A DNA stretch of 64,000 bases from Pseudomonas alloputida (GTDB lineage Bacteria > Pseudomonadota > Gammaproteobacteria > Pseudomonadales > Pseudomonadaceae): the NCBI RefSeq assembly GCF_021283545.2, contig NZ_CP128540.1, positions 5,864,501 through 5,928,500 on the forward strand, written 5' to 3'. The position numbers and the translations under genes were made by a program. Below the pieces are notes generated by a model, which saw nothing but the letters and a program-made list of their open reading frames with translations, did not search any database and was not told where the DNA came from. Position 1 is the first letter of the stretch; each line of letters begins with the position of its first letter. Shown here one piece after another: positions 17,516 to 26,900 of the stretch.

Positions 17516-19195
17516 ATGAGTAACAAGAACAACGATGAGCTACAGCGGCAGGCCTCGGAAAACACCCTGGGGCTGAACCCGGTCATCGGCATCCGCCGCA
17601 AGGACCTGTTGAGCTCGGCACGCACCGTGCTGCGCCAGGCCGTGCGCCAACCGCTGCACAGCGCCAAGCATGTGGCTCACTTTGGCCTGGAGCTGAAGAA
17701 CGTGTTGCTGGGCAAATCCAGCCTGGCCCCGGACAGCGACGACCGTCGCTTCAATGACCCGGCCTGGAGCAACAACCCGCTGTACCGCCGCTACCTGCAA
17801 ACCTACCTGGCCTGGCGCAAGGAGCTGCAGGACTGGGTGAGCAGCAGCGACCTGTCCCCCCAGGACATCAGCCGCGGCCAGTTCGTCATCAACCTGATGA
17901 CCGAGGCCATGGCGCCGACCAATACCCTGTCCAACCCGGCTGCGGTCAAACGCTTCTTCGAAACCGGCGGCAAGAGCCTGCTCGATGGCCTGTCCAACCT
18001 GGCCAAGGACATGGTCAACAACGGCGGCATGCCCAGCCAGGTGAACATGGATGCCTTCGAAGTGGGCAAGAACCTGGGCACCAGCGAAGGCGCGGTGGTG
18101 TACCGCAACGATGTGCTGGAACTGATCCAGTACAGCCCCATCACCGAGCAGGTGCATGCCCGTCCGCTGCTGGTGGTGCCACCGCAGATCAACAAGTTCT
18201 ACGTGTTCGACCTCAGCCCGGAAAAGAGCCTGGCGCGCTTCTGCCTGCGCTCGCAGCAGCAGACCTTCATCATCAGCTGGCGCAACCCGACCAAGGCCCA
18301 GCGTGAATGGGGCCTGTCCACCTACATCGATGCGCTGAAAGAAGCCGTCGACGCGGTGCTGTCGATTACCGGCAGCAAGGACCTGAACATGCTCGGCGCC
18401 TGCTCCGGTGGCATCACTTGTACCGCACTGGTGGGCCACTATGCCGCCATTGGCGAGAACAAGGTCAACGCCCTGACCCTGCTGGTCAGCGTGCTGGACA
18501 CCACCATGGACAACCAGGTTGCTTTGTTTGTCGACGAGCAGACCTTGGAGGCCGCCAAGCGCCACTCCTATCAGGCGGGCGTGCTGGAAGGCAGCGAAAT
18601 GGCCAAGGTGTTCGCCTGGATGCGCCCCAACGACCTGATCTGGAACTACTGGGTAAACAACTACCTGCTCGGCAATGAGCCCCCCGTGTTCGACATCCTG
18701 TTCTGGAACAACGACACCACGCGCCTGCCGGCCGCCTTCCACGGCGACCTGATCGAAATGTTCAAGAGCAACCCGCTGACCCGCCCCGACGCCCTGGAAG
18801 TGTGCGGCACCGCGATCGACCTGAAACAGGTCAAATGCGACATCTACAGCCTCGCCGGCACCAACGACCACATCACCCCCTGGCCGTCATGCTACCGCTC
18901 GGCACATCTGTTCGGCGGCAAGATCGAATTCGTACTGTCCAACAGCGGGCATATCCAGAGCATCCTCAACCCGCCGGGCAACCCGAAGGCACGTTTCATG
19001 ACCGGTGCCGATCGCCCGGGTGACCCGGTGGCCTGGCAGGAAAATGCCATCAAGCATGCAGACTCCTGGTGGTTGCACTGGCAGAGTTGGCTGGGCGAGC
19101 GTGCCGGCGCGCTGAAAAAGGCACCGACCCGCCTGGGCAACCGTACCTATGCCGCCGGCGAAGCCTCCCCAGGCACCTACGTTCACGAGCGTTGA
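17516..19195 (+). CDS. phaC1: PhaC1, class II medium-chain-length poly(3-hydroxyalkanoate) synthase
   Basis: Polymerises (R)-3-hydroxyacyl-CoA into PHA on granule surfaces. The 559 residues are the standard class II length. The lipase-like box is GACSGG with nucleophile C296. The rest of the triad is D451 (AGTNDHITPW) and H479 (SNSGHIQS), at the positions expected for class II synthases. The alpha/beta hydrolase core follows an N-terminal domain of about 200 residues. The ATG at 17516 follows ACGGAG. It is the first gene of phaC1-phaZ-phaC2-phaD, with phaFI converging. Confidence 0.98.
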   Translation: MSNKNNDELQRQASENTLGLNPVIGIRRKDLLSSARTVLRQAVRQPLHSAKHVAHFGLELKNVLLGKSSLAPDSDDRRFNDPAWSNNPLYRRYLQTYLAWRKELQDWVSSSDLSPQDISRGQFVINLMTEAMAPTNTLSNPAAVKRFFETGGKSLLDGLSNLAKDMVNNGGMPSQVNMDAFEVGKNLGTSEGAVVYRNDVLELIQYSPITEQVHARPLLVVPPQINKFYVFDLSPEKSLARFCLRSQQQTFIISWRNPTKAQREWGLSTYIDALKEAVDAVLSITGSKDLNMLGACSGGITCTALVGHYAAIGENKVNALTLLVSVLDTTMDNQVALFVDEQTLEAAKRHSYQAGVLEGSEMAKVFAWMRPNDLIWNYWVNNYLLGNEPPVFDILFWNNDTTRLPAAFHGDLIEMFKSNPLTRPDALEVCGTAIDLKQVKCDIYSLAGTNDHITPWPSCYRSAHLFGGKIEFVLSNSGHIQSILNPPGNPKARFMTGADRPGDPVAWQENAIKHADSWWLHWQSWLGERAGALKKAPTRLGNRTYAAGEASPGTYVHER

Positions 19196-19257
19196 GTTAC
19201 AGCGCCGTGGCGGCCTGCACGGCGCCACGGTGTTTACTTCACCCAAGAGTCACGTGC

Positions 19258-20109
19258 ATGCCGCAACCCTATATTTTCAGGACCGTCGAGCTGGACAACC
19301 AGTCCATCCGCACCGCTGTTCGCCCCGGCAAGCCGCACCTGACGCCGTTGCTGATCTTTAACGGCATCGGCGCCAACCTCGAGCTGGTGTTCCCGTTCAT
19401 CGATGCACTTGACCCGGACCTGGAAGTCATCGCCTTTGATGTGCCCGGGGTCGGCGGCTCGTCTACGCCACGCAACCCGTACCGCTTCCCTGGGCTGGCC
19501 AAGCTGACCGCGCGGATGCTCGACTACCTCGACTACGGCCAGGTCAACGTCATCGGCGTGTCCTGGGGCGGCGCCCTGGCCCAGCAGTTTGCTCACGATT
19601 ACCCCGAGCGCTGCAAGAAGCTGGTGCTGGCCGCCACCGCTGCCGGTGCGGTAATGGTGCCAGGCAAGCCCAAGGTGCTGTGGATGATGGCCAGCCCCCG
19701 GCGTTACGTGCAGCCATCGCATGTCATCCGCATTGCGCCGATGATCTATGGCGGCGGCTTCCGACGTGACCCCGACCTGGCCATGCACCATGCCGCCAAG
19801 GTGCGCTCCGGCGGCAAGCTGGGCTACTACTGGCAGCTGTTCGCAGGGCTCGGCTGGACCAGCATCCACTGGCTGCACAAGATCCGGCAGCCCACCCTGG
19901 TACTGGCTGGCGACGACGACCCGTTGATCCCGCTGATCAACATGCGCCTGCTGGCCTGGCGGATTCCCAATGCCCAGCTACACATTATCGACGACGGCCA
20001 TCTGTTCCTGATCACCCGTGCCGAAGCCGTCGCCCCGATCATCATGAAGTTCCTGCAGGAAGAACGTCAGCGTGCGGTCATGCATCCCCGTCCGGCCTCG
20101 GGGGGGTGA
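19258..20109 (+). CDS. phaZ: PhaZ, intracellular mcl-PHA depolymerase
   Basis: Alpha/beta hydrolase that releases 3-hydroxyalkanoic acids from stored PHA. The 283 residues equal the known P. putida enzyme. The triad is S102 in GVSWGG, D221 (LAGDDDPLIP) and H248 (IIDDGHLFL). An N-terminal FNGIGANLELVFPF oxyanion region is present. The ATG at 19258 was chosen because the family begins MPQPYIFRTV and longer upstream readings run back into phaC1. It sits between the two synthases in the same direction. Confidence 0.97.
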   Translation: MPQPYIFRTVELDNQSIRTAVRPGKPHLTPLLIFNGIGANLELVFPFIDALDPDLEVIAFDVPGVGGSSTPRNPYRFPGLAKLTARMLDYLDYGQVNVIGVSWGGALAQQFAHDYPERCKKLVLAATAAGAVMVPGKPKVLWMMASPRRYVQPSHVIRIAPMIYGGGFRRDPDLAMHHAAKVRSGGKLGYYWQLFAGLGWTSIHWLHKIRQPTLVLAGDDDPLIPLINMRLLAWRIPNAQLHIIDDGHLFLITRAEAVAPIIMKFLQEERQRAVMHPRPASGG

Positions 20110-20158
20110 AACAGCTGCGGCCTGACAGGGGAAATGGATCAGACGAGGGAGTGTTGCC

Positions 20159-21841
20159 ATGACAGACAAACCGGCCAAAGGATCGACAACGCTCCCCGCC
20201 ACCCGCATGAACGTGCAGAACGCCATCCTCGGCCTGCGCGGCCGCGACCTGCTTTCCACGCTGCGCAACGTCGGCCGCCACGGCCTGCGCCACCCGCTGC
20301 ATACCGCGCATCATCTGCTGGCGCTTGGCGGGCAGTTGGGGCGGGTGATGCTGGGGGACACGCCCTACCAGCCGAACCCGCGTGACGCACGCTTCAGTGA
20401 CCCGACCTGGAGCCAGAACCCGTTCTACCGCCGCGGCCTGCAAGCCTATCTGGCCTGGCAGAAGCAGACACGCCAGTGGATCGATGAAAGCCATTTGAAC
20501 GACGATGATCGAGCCCGCGCCCACTTCCTGTTCAACCTGATCAACGATGCGCTGGCGCCCAGCAACTCACTGCTCAATCCGTTGGCGGTCAAGGAGCTGT
20601 TCAACACCGGCGGCCAGAGCCTGGTGCGCGGCGTGGCTCACCTGCTCGACGACCTGCGTCACAACGATGGGCTGCCTCGTCAGGTGGACGAGCGCGCCTT
20701 CGAAGTGGGCGTTAACCTGGCCGCAACCCCTGGCGCAGTGGTATTTCGCAACGAGCTGCTGGAGCTGATCCAGTACTCGCCGATGAGCGAAAAGCAGCAC
20801 GCACGCCCACTGCTGGTCGTGCCGCCTCAGATCAACAAGTTCTACATCTTCGACCTCAGCGCGACCAACAGCTTCGTCCAGTACATGCTCAAAAGCGGCT
20901 TGCAGGTGTTCATGGTCAGCTGGCGCAACCCCGACCCACGCCACCGTGAATGGGGCCTTTCCAGCTATGTGCAAGCCCTGGAGGAAGCGCTCAATGCCTG
21001 CCGCAGTATCAGCGGCAACCGCGACCCCAACCTGATGGGTGCCTGTGCCGGCGGCCTGACCATGGCCGCACTGCAAGGCCATCTGCAAGCCAAGAAGCAA
21101 TTGCGCCGGGTGCGCAGTGCCACGTATCTGGTCAGCTTGCTGGACAGCAAGTTCGAAAGCCCGGCCAGCCTGTTCGCCGATGAGCAGACCATCGAAGCGG
21201 CCAAGCGACGCTCCTATCAGTGTGGCGTGCTGGACGGTGGTGAAGTGGCGCGGATCTTCGCCTGGATGCGGCCCAACGACCTGATCTGGAACTACTGGGT
21301 AAACAACTACCTGCTCGGCAAGACACCGCCGGCGTTCGACATCCTGTACTGGAATGCCGACAGCACGCGCCTGCCCGCCGCGCTGCATGGCGACCTGCTG
21401 GAGTTTTTCAAGCTCAACCCCTTGACCTACGCGTCCGGGCTGGAGGTGTGCGGTACGCCGATCGACCTGCAGCAGGTCAATATCGACAGCTTTACCGTGG
21501 CCGGCAGCAACGACCACATCACACCATGGGATGCGGTGTACCGCTCGGCCTTGCTGCTGGGTGGCGAGCGGCGCTTCGTGCTGGCCAACAGCGGGCATAT
21601 CCAGAGCATCATCAACCCGCCAGGCAACCCCAAGGCCTACTACCTGGCCAACCCCAAGCTGAGCAGCGACCCACGCGCCTGGTTCCACGACGCCAAGCGC
21701 AGTGAAGGCAGCTGGTGGCCGTTGTGGCTGGAGTGGATCACCGCACGCTCCGGCCTGCTCAAGGCACCGCGTACTGAACTGGGCAACGCCACTTACCCAC
21801 CGCTAGGCCCCGCGCCAGGCACCTACGTGCTGACCCGATGA
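20159..21841 (+). CDS. phaC2: PhaC2, second class II PHA synthase
   Basis: Paralogue of PhaC1 with 560 residues. The nucleophile is C296 in GACAGG, with D452 (NDHITPW) and H480 (NSGHIQS). The divergence from PhaC1 is spread along the whole length, so this is the old duplication typical of the genus and not a recent copy. A GAGGGAG site precedes the ATG at 20159. phaD follows after 12 bp. Confidence 0.97.
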   Translation: MTDKPAKGSTTLPATRMNVQNAILGLRGRDLLSTLRNVGRHGLRHPLHTAHHLLALGGQLGRVMLGDTPYQPNPRDARFSDPTWSQNPFYRRGLQAYLAWQKQTRQWIDESHLNDDDRARAHFLFNLINDALAPSNSLLNPLAVKELFNTGGQSLVRGVAHLLDDLRHNDGLPRQVDERAFEVGVNLAATPGAVVFRNELLELIQYSPMSEKQHARPLLVVPPQINKFYIFDLSATNSFVQYMLKSGLQVFMVSWRNPDPRHREWGLSSYVQALEEALNACRSISGNRDPNLMGACAGGLTMAALQGHLQAKKQLRRVRSATYLVSLLDSKFESPASLFADEQTIEAAKRRSYQCGVLDGGEVARIFAWMRPNDLIWNYWVNNYLLGKTPPAFDILYWNADSTRLPAALHGDLLEFFKLNPLTYASGLEVCGTPIDLQQVNIDSFTVAGSNDHITPWDAVYRSALLLGGERRFVLANSGHIQSIINPPGNPKAYYLANPKLSSDPRAWFHDAKRSEGSWWPLWLEWITARSGLLKAPRTELGNATYPPLGPAPGTYVLTR

Positions 21842-21853
21842 GCTGCTGACTGG

Positions 21854-22468
21854 ATGAAAACCCGCGATCGTATCCTTGAATGCGCCCTGCAGTTGTTCAA
21901 CCAGCAGGGCGAACCCAACGTATCCACCCTGGAAATTGCCAACGAACTCGGCATCAGCCCAGGCAACCTGTACTACCACTTCCATGGCAAGGAGCCCTTG
22001 GTTCTGGGCTTGTTCGAGCGTTTTGAAGAAGCGTTGATGCCGTTGCTGGACCCACCGCTGGAGGTGCGGCTGGACGCAGAGGATTACTGGCTGTTTCTGC
22101 ACTTGATCGTCGAGCGCATGGCTCAGTACCGCTTCCTGTTCCAGGACCTGTCCAACCTGACCGGGCGCCTGCCCAAACTCGCCCGAGGCATGCGCAGCCT
22201 GATCAATGCAATCAAACGCACGCTGGCGGCGCTGTTGGCCAGCCTCAAGAGCCAGGGGCTGGTAGAAAGTGATACCCAGGCGCTGGGGCAACTGGTCGAG
22301 CAGATCACACTGACGCTGATGTTCTCGCTGGATTACCAGCGTGTGCTGGGGCGCGAGGGGGATGTGGGGATCGTGGTGTATCAGGTGATGATGCTGGTGG
22401 CGCCGCATCTGCAGGCCCAGGCCCGGGCGGCGGCGGAGCAGCTGGCAGTGAAGTACCTGGAGGGGTAG
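21854..22468 (+). CDS. phaD: PhaD, TetR-family regulator of the pha cluster
   Basis: A 204-residue TetR-like protein. The N-terminal helix-turn-helix is visible (VSTLEIANELGISPGNLYYH, then FHGKEPLVLGLFERFE). The C-terminal two thirds is a helical ligand domain. In P. putida PhaD activates phaC1 and phaI transcription in response to a fatty-acid-derived effector. It lies 12 bp after phaC2. A perfect REP inverted repeat separates it from the convergent phaF. Confidence 0.95.
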   Translation: MKTRDRILECALQLFNQQGEPNVSTLEIANELGISPGNLYYHFHGKEPLVLGLFERFEEALMPLLDPPLEVRLDAEDYWLFLHLIVERMAQYRFLFQDLSNLTGRLPKLARGMRSLINAIKRTLAALLASLKSQGLVESDTQALGQLVEQITLTLMFSLDYQRVLGREGDVGIVVYQVMMLVAPHLQAQARAAAEQLAVKYLEG

Positions 22469-22501
22469 GCCTGCTGGAGATGTAGTGTTGCAGCCGACGC
22501 A

Positions 22502-22564
22502 TTCGCGGGTAAACCCGCTCCTACAAGGTTTGGCGCATCTTGTAGGAGCGGGTTTACCCGCGAA
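22502..22564. repeat. Perfect 26 bp inverted REP repeat between convergent phaD and phaF
   Basis: Arms at 22502-22527 and 22539-22564 are exact reverse complements (TTCGCGGGTAAACCCGCTCC followed by TACAAG) around an 11-base spacer. Each arm itself contains the GCGGGTAAACCCGC palindrome. It lies between the ends of phaD and phaF, where it could act as a bidirectional transcription barrier. This is the CTACAAGG-tailed REP type. Confidence 0.9.
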
Positions 22565-22579
22565 GAAGGCGACGCGGTA

Positions 22580-23365
22580 TCAGATCAGGGTACCGGTGCC
22601 AGTCGGTGCCGACGGCGTGCTGCTGGCCGGGGTGGCGGCAGTTGCCGGTGCTGTGGTCGCTGCAGGCGCAGCGCTGGCAGCTGGTGCTGCTGGTTTGGCC
22701 GCTGCCGGTTTGGCTGGAGCTTTCTTCACCGCAGGTTTCTTGGCTGCCGCAGGTTTGGCCGCTGCAGGCTTGGCTGCTGGCTTAGCTGCAGGTTTTTCCG
22801 CTGCGGTTTTGGCTGCGGGTTTGGCCGCTGCGGTTTTGCCAGCAGGTTTGGCCGCCGCCGTTTTCGCCGCAGGCTTAGCTGCTGCCTTGGCCAGTGGCTT
22901 GGCCGCAGCCTTGCTTGCAGCCGGCTTGGTTGCTGCAGCGCGCGACGAAATCGGCGTAACCGAAGCACCGGTCAGCTTCTCGATCTGCTTGGTCAGGCTG
23001 TCCACCTGCTGGTGCAGTGCCTTGATCTCGTTGCGGCTCGGCACGCCAAGGCGCGAGATGGCGCTGTTAAGGCGCTTGTCGAAGGCTTCTTCAAGTTCGC
23101 TCCACTTGCCCAGCGCACGGTCCTTCACGCCCGACACCCGCGAAGTGGTCGAAGACTTGGCAGTCTCGGCAACATCTTCAGCCGTCTTTTTCGCCTGCTT
23201 CTCGGCCTTCTCGCCATCCTTCACCAGCGAGTCGAACAGCTTCGGGCCGTCCTGGTCGATCTTCGAATAGATACCCAGCCCCGCCAGCCAGATCTTGCGG
23301 GAGTATTTCTCGATCCCGCCGACCCAGGAGCTGCCTTCTTTTTCGGTGTTCTTCTTGCCAGCCAT
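22580..23365 (-). CDS. phaF: PhaF, phasin with histone-like C-terminal tail
   Basis: Granule-associated protein of 261 residues. Residues 1-140 are the phasin domain (IEKYSRKIWLAGLGIYSKID, then LGKWSELEEAFDKRLNSAIS, then a short coiled coil). From about residue 141 to 225 there is a Lys/Ala/Pro repeat tail built of AAKPA-like units, resembling histone H1. In P. putida this tail binds DNA and helps segregate granules at division. A Pro/Ala/Ser/Thr end follows. The ATG at 23365 follows AAGGAGA. It lies 10 bp downstream of phaI. Confidence 0.97.
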   Translation of the reverse strand: MAGKKNTEKEGSSWVGGIEKYSRKIWLAGLGIYSKIDQDGPKLFDSLVKDGEKAEKQAKKTAEDVAETAKSSTTSRVSGVKDRALGKWSELEEAFDKRLNSAISRLGVPSRNEIKALHQQVDSLTKQIEKLTGASVTPISSRAAATKPAASKAAAKPLAKAAAKPAAKTAAAKPAGKTAAAKPAAKTAAEKPAAKPAAKPAAAKPAAAKKPAVKKAPAKPAAAKPAAPAASAAPAATTAPATAATPASSTPSAPTGTGTLI

Positions 23366-23375
23366 CCTGCTCTCC

Positions 23376-23795
23376 TTATGGTTTGTGCGCGACGCGCTCA
23401 AGCAGCTCATGCAACTGTTCAAGCTTGATCGACAACGCCTCAACGTCATGTTTAGACGGAATACCCAGGCGATTCAAGGCGCGACCGACCCGTGCGTCGA
23501 AAGCTTTTTCGATCTTGTCGAGTTGAATTTCTACCTTGCCGCGTACGCGGCTCACTTCTTCACCGACTTCGTCAAGCTGGTGGTTGGCCGCATCGAGCTC
23601 TTTGTCGATGCGCTTCTTGCCGCGCTTCTCGACACCTTCACCCGCCCTGACCAGCTCTTTGAAGTAGTCAGCGCCTTCCTGACCGACGCGGGCGTAGGCG
23701 CCGATACCGGCCAGCCAGATCTTGCGCGCATAGCCGCGCACCTCGCCAAGCGTGTCCAGGGCTTCGTCTTTTTTCTTCGCAATCACTTTGGCCAT
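23376..23795 (-). CDS. phaI: PhaI, phasin
   Basis: A 139-residue granule surface protein homologous to the N-terminal domain of PhaF (GYARKIWLAGIGAYARVGQE and a later ALNRLGIPSKHDVEAL), without the basic tail. It leads the phaI-phaF operon. The start is the ATG at 23795, preceded by GAGGTACACAGC. The 180 bp gap upstream is shared with the divergent 4.8 kb toxin-like gene. Confidence 0.96.
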   Translation of the reverse strand: MAKVIAKKKDEALDTLGEVRGYARKIWLAGIGAYARVGQEGADYFKELVRAGEGVEKRGKKRIDKELDAANHQLDEVGEEVSRVRGKVEIQLDKIEKAFDARVGRALNRLGIPSKHDVEALSIKLEQLHELLERVAHKP

Positions 23796-23975
23796 GCTGT
23801 GTACCTCATGCTCATGAGTGGTGGAAAACCGCCCATGGAGGCTGGGCTTGAGCATTAAGGTAGGGAAGAAAATTAGAAACCTCACCCTAAGGTCGTCGTT
23901 GTCGCATCTATATACCGCAAGCCCCGTTGACCACAGCGCTAGCGTCGCAGGCTTCACCTCACGGACATCGACGCC

Positions 23976-26900
23976 ATGACTGCTGTAGCAAACCCACCCA
24001 GGCTGACGTTCAAGCAAAGCGTGGCAGCCTGTTTCTCCAAACGACCCAGCCTGAGGGACGTCTTATCAAAAGAAGCATTTCAGGTTTTCAGCGACCGGTA
24101 TCCATGGTTGCACCGCAACCACCCTCACATCACATCGCTCGATCCTTTCGTCATCCTGCATGAACCGGCCAGCACAGGTGATCTCCCAGGTCAGAGCGGG
24201 CTGCTGGACGAGCTTCTCAGGCATTTTCTGGCCAAGGAACGTGTGCAACTAAGCGCCGCAGACAAGCTGAGCATCAGCCCACCCCATGTGTTTCAAATTC
24301 AGGAGCAAGGCCCGGACAACATCCGCCAACCCGAAATCATGCCGGACCTGTCGAAGCTCAACGATGACTTCGATACAGTGCTTGGCGTGTTGATACCCGC
24401 CTTCCAGCAAGCCCAGATCGGCTTCTGGAACGGGCTCGACGAAGACAGCCAAGTCTCGCGCATGCTCTGGCTGGAGCACACCATCAAGGCTGCATTGCTC
24501 GAGAACCTCCCTCGCCAAGGCCTGGCAGATGATGCAAAAGCTGCAATGTACGCCCTGCTCGACGGGGTACACGACAGCCTGGCTGTCGAGGCGATACAAG
24601 TCACGCTCGGAACGGATGGCGGGGCACACACCGTTACCCTACCGGATCTATTGCTCATCACCACAAGTGGCAACCGCAACCTGGTTCTGCAATGCAAGCC
24701 CTGCGGTTCGGTTCGTCGCCATGTCGACCTGCCCAGCTTTGCCACTGCGCTGCAACGGCAGCTAGCGCAACGCTATCGCTTCGAGGCGTTGTCCTGGGCG
24801 CACAGACCGGTGATCGGACAGCCTTTCGCCTTCCAGGCCAGGCAGCTGCTGAACGATATCCTTGACGACATCGGACGCCTGCGTCTTGGTGGCCTGGCAA
24901 CCGTCGACGAGCTGGAGCGACAACTGCGCCAGGTAAGCGACCCGTCAGCTTACTTCTTCGACCTGCCTTCGCAGGAACGAACTGCGCCCGCTGTCAGCCC
25001 ACCGCGATGGCTGCTCAATGCCAGCGCTGAGGACCGCTACGCCTATCACACGGCACTGCTCGATCTGGCGGCGAACCAAGGTCGGTCGAAGGGCTGCACA
25101 TCGCTGGGCGATGTCGAAGATATCCGTGATTACGCCGCTCGCCGCTTGCGTGAGACCCTGCAGACCAGCTATCCAGACAAGGCAGTACACGACCCGAACG
25201 ATGTGCACATCCGCATTTCCCAAGCCATCATCGGCGCCGGCACACAAGGGCAGTCACTGTTCTTGCGCACGGTGCCCCTGACCGACTTGGCAGTTTCACG
25301 CCTGCGGCTGGAGGCTGGCGAGGTGATGAGCGGGATGAATTTCGAGGACGGCTCGCCTGTGACCGACTGGCTGAGCATCGACCAGATCAGGGGCCTGATT
25401 CATCAGGTCGACATCGGCGGTCACTACCCCTCCTACCTGAAGGACCAAGTCAACACCCAACCGCGCAGGGCCGAGCGAATCCGACAGCATGCCAGGGAAT
25501 GGCGTTACGCCCTTCGGTTCAGCACCCTGAAAGCCAAGATCGAGCAACAGCTTGGCGAAACGGCAAGCCAGGCAATTCTCAGGTTCTGCCAGCGCATGTC
25601 CAATGGCGTGGACCTTCTGCGCATCGCCCCCCTGGCGTTTCTTTGCGCACCTGGCGCTTCGGCAAGCGATGTGGCGCACGGGATGTTCATTATCGAAATA
25701 CCGGCAAGCGGCAGCTGGGTCTTGTACCGCCCCTTCTATGCCGACAGGGCGTTGCAGGAATTTCCGACCCTCGAATTGCTGATGGACGCAATCCGCAACA
25801 GGGGCGAACTGCAAGAGAGCGTATTGGCCTGGCTCGACGATGACGCGCGCCCGATTTACCAGAACGACGGGTTCAAGCACCCGCACTTGCACCCGAACAT
25901 TACAGCGCTGACGCACTTGCTCAATGTGCCGGTCGAGCTACTGGACGGCCTTTTGCAACGCCTCAGACGCCCGGTCCAGGTCTCGTTCGAGGCGTGGACG
26001 GAAGATCTGGACACCCACCTGTTCAACGCGCGTATCGAGACCATGTTATTGGCCTCAGCCAGCAACAGCGTCTCCAATGCCCAGGAAGTGCGGGCTTTGG
26101 TGAAGGAGGCTGCGTGGGCGATCTTCAATACCGTCACCCAACTTTGGCATGGCCCGATGACCACGCTGGTGTGGCTGGTGGTGGCGCTGTCGGCAGCCAA
26201 GGAAGACGTGGAGGCGCTGATCAAGCGCAGCGGTGACAACAAGATCGTCGCAGCCATAGACCTGATCACCAACCTGGCCTTGCTCCTTGCCCACCGCCCT
26301 GCAACGCCACCCACCAACAGCGAAGAGGCCGCTACGCTCCGTTTTTCAGGCCCTGCGCCGAAGGAAGATTCCCCGCCGCCAGCGCTCGAGCAGCCACAGG
26401 AGAAACCCTGGCAGGCCCCCGTCGAGCCGCCGCCGCCCAGGATCATGCGGGTAAATGCCTGGCGTGAGGAGCAGAGCCTGAGCAAGCTGTCGCCCCAGGT
26501 GCGTCAGTCAATGGCCCAATTGCAGGCTTCGCAGCCGCTGGAAGGGCACGTGCCACTGGCTAAGGGCCGTCTGCGGGGGCTGTACAGCATCGCCGACCGG
26601 TACTACGTCAAGCTCGGCGATGACGCCTATGAGGTCATCGAGACCTGGAACGGCATGCAGATCATCGGGCCCGAGCCGAGCAGCAGCGAATGGGTGTCGC
26701 AATGGAATGGCGACCCGGACGGTTACCACATCGTGGGTCGTGAACGGCAAAAAGGGCCATGGCTTACGCGCTGGCATGAACAATGGACTTTGAACGTGAG
26801 CCTCTTTGGCGGCATGCCAAAGGACAGGCACACCATCAACGCTGAAAACCGCCAACGGTTCGACACGTTGAGTGCAACCGCCACGGCGAATCAACAAATG

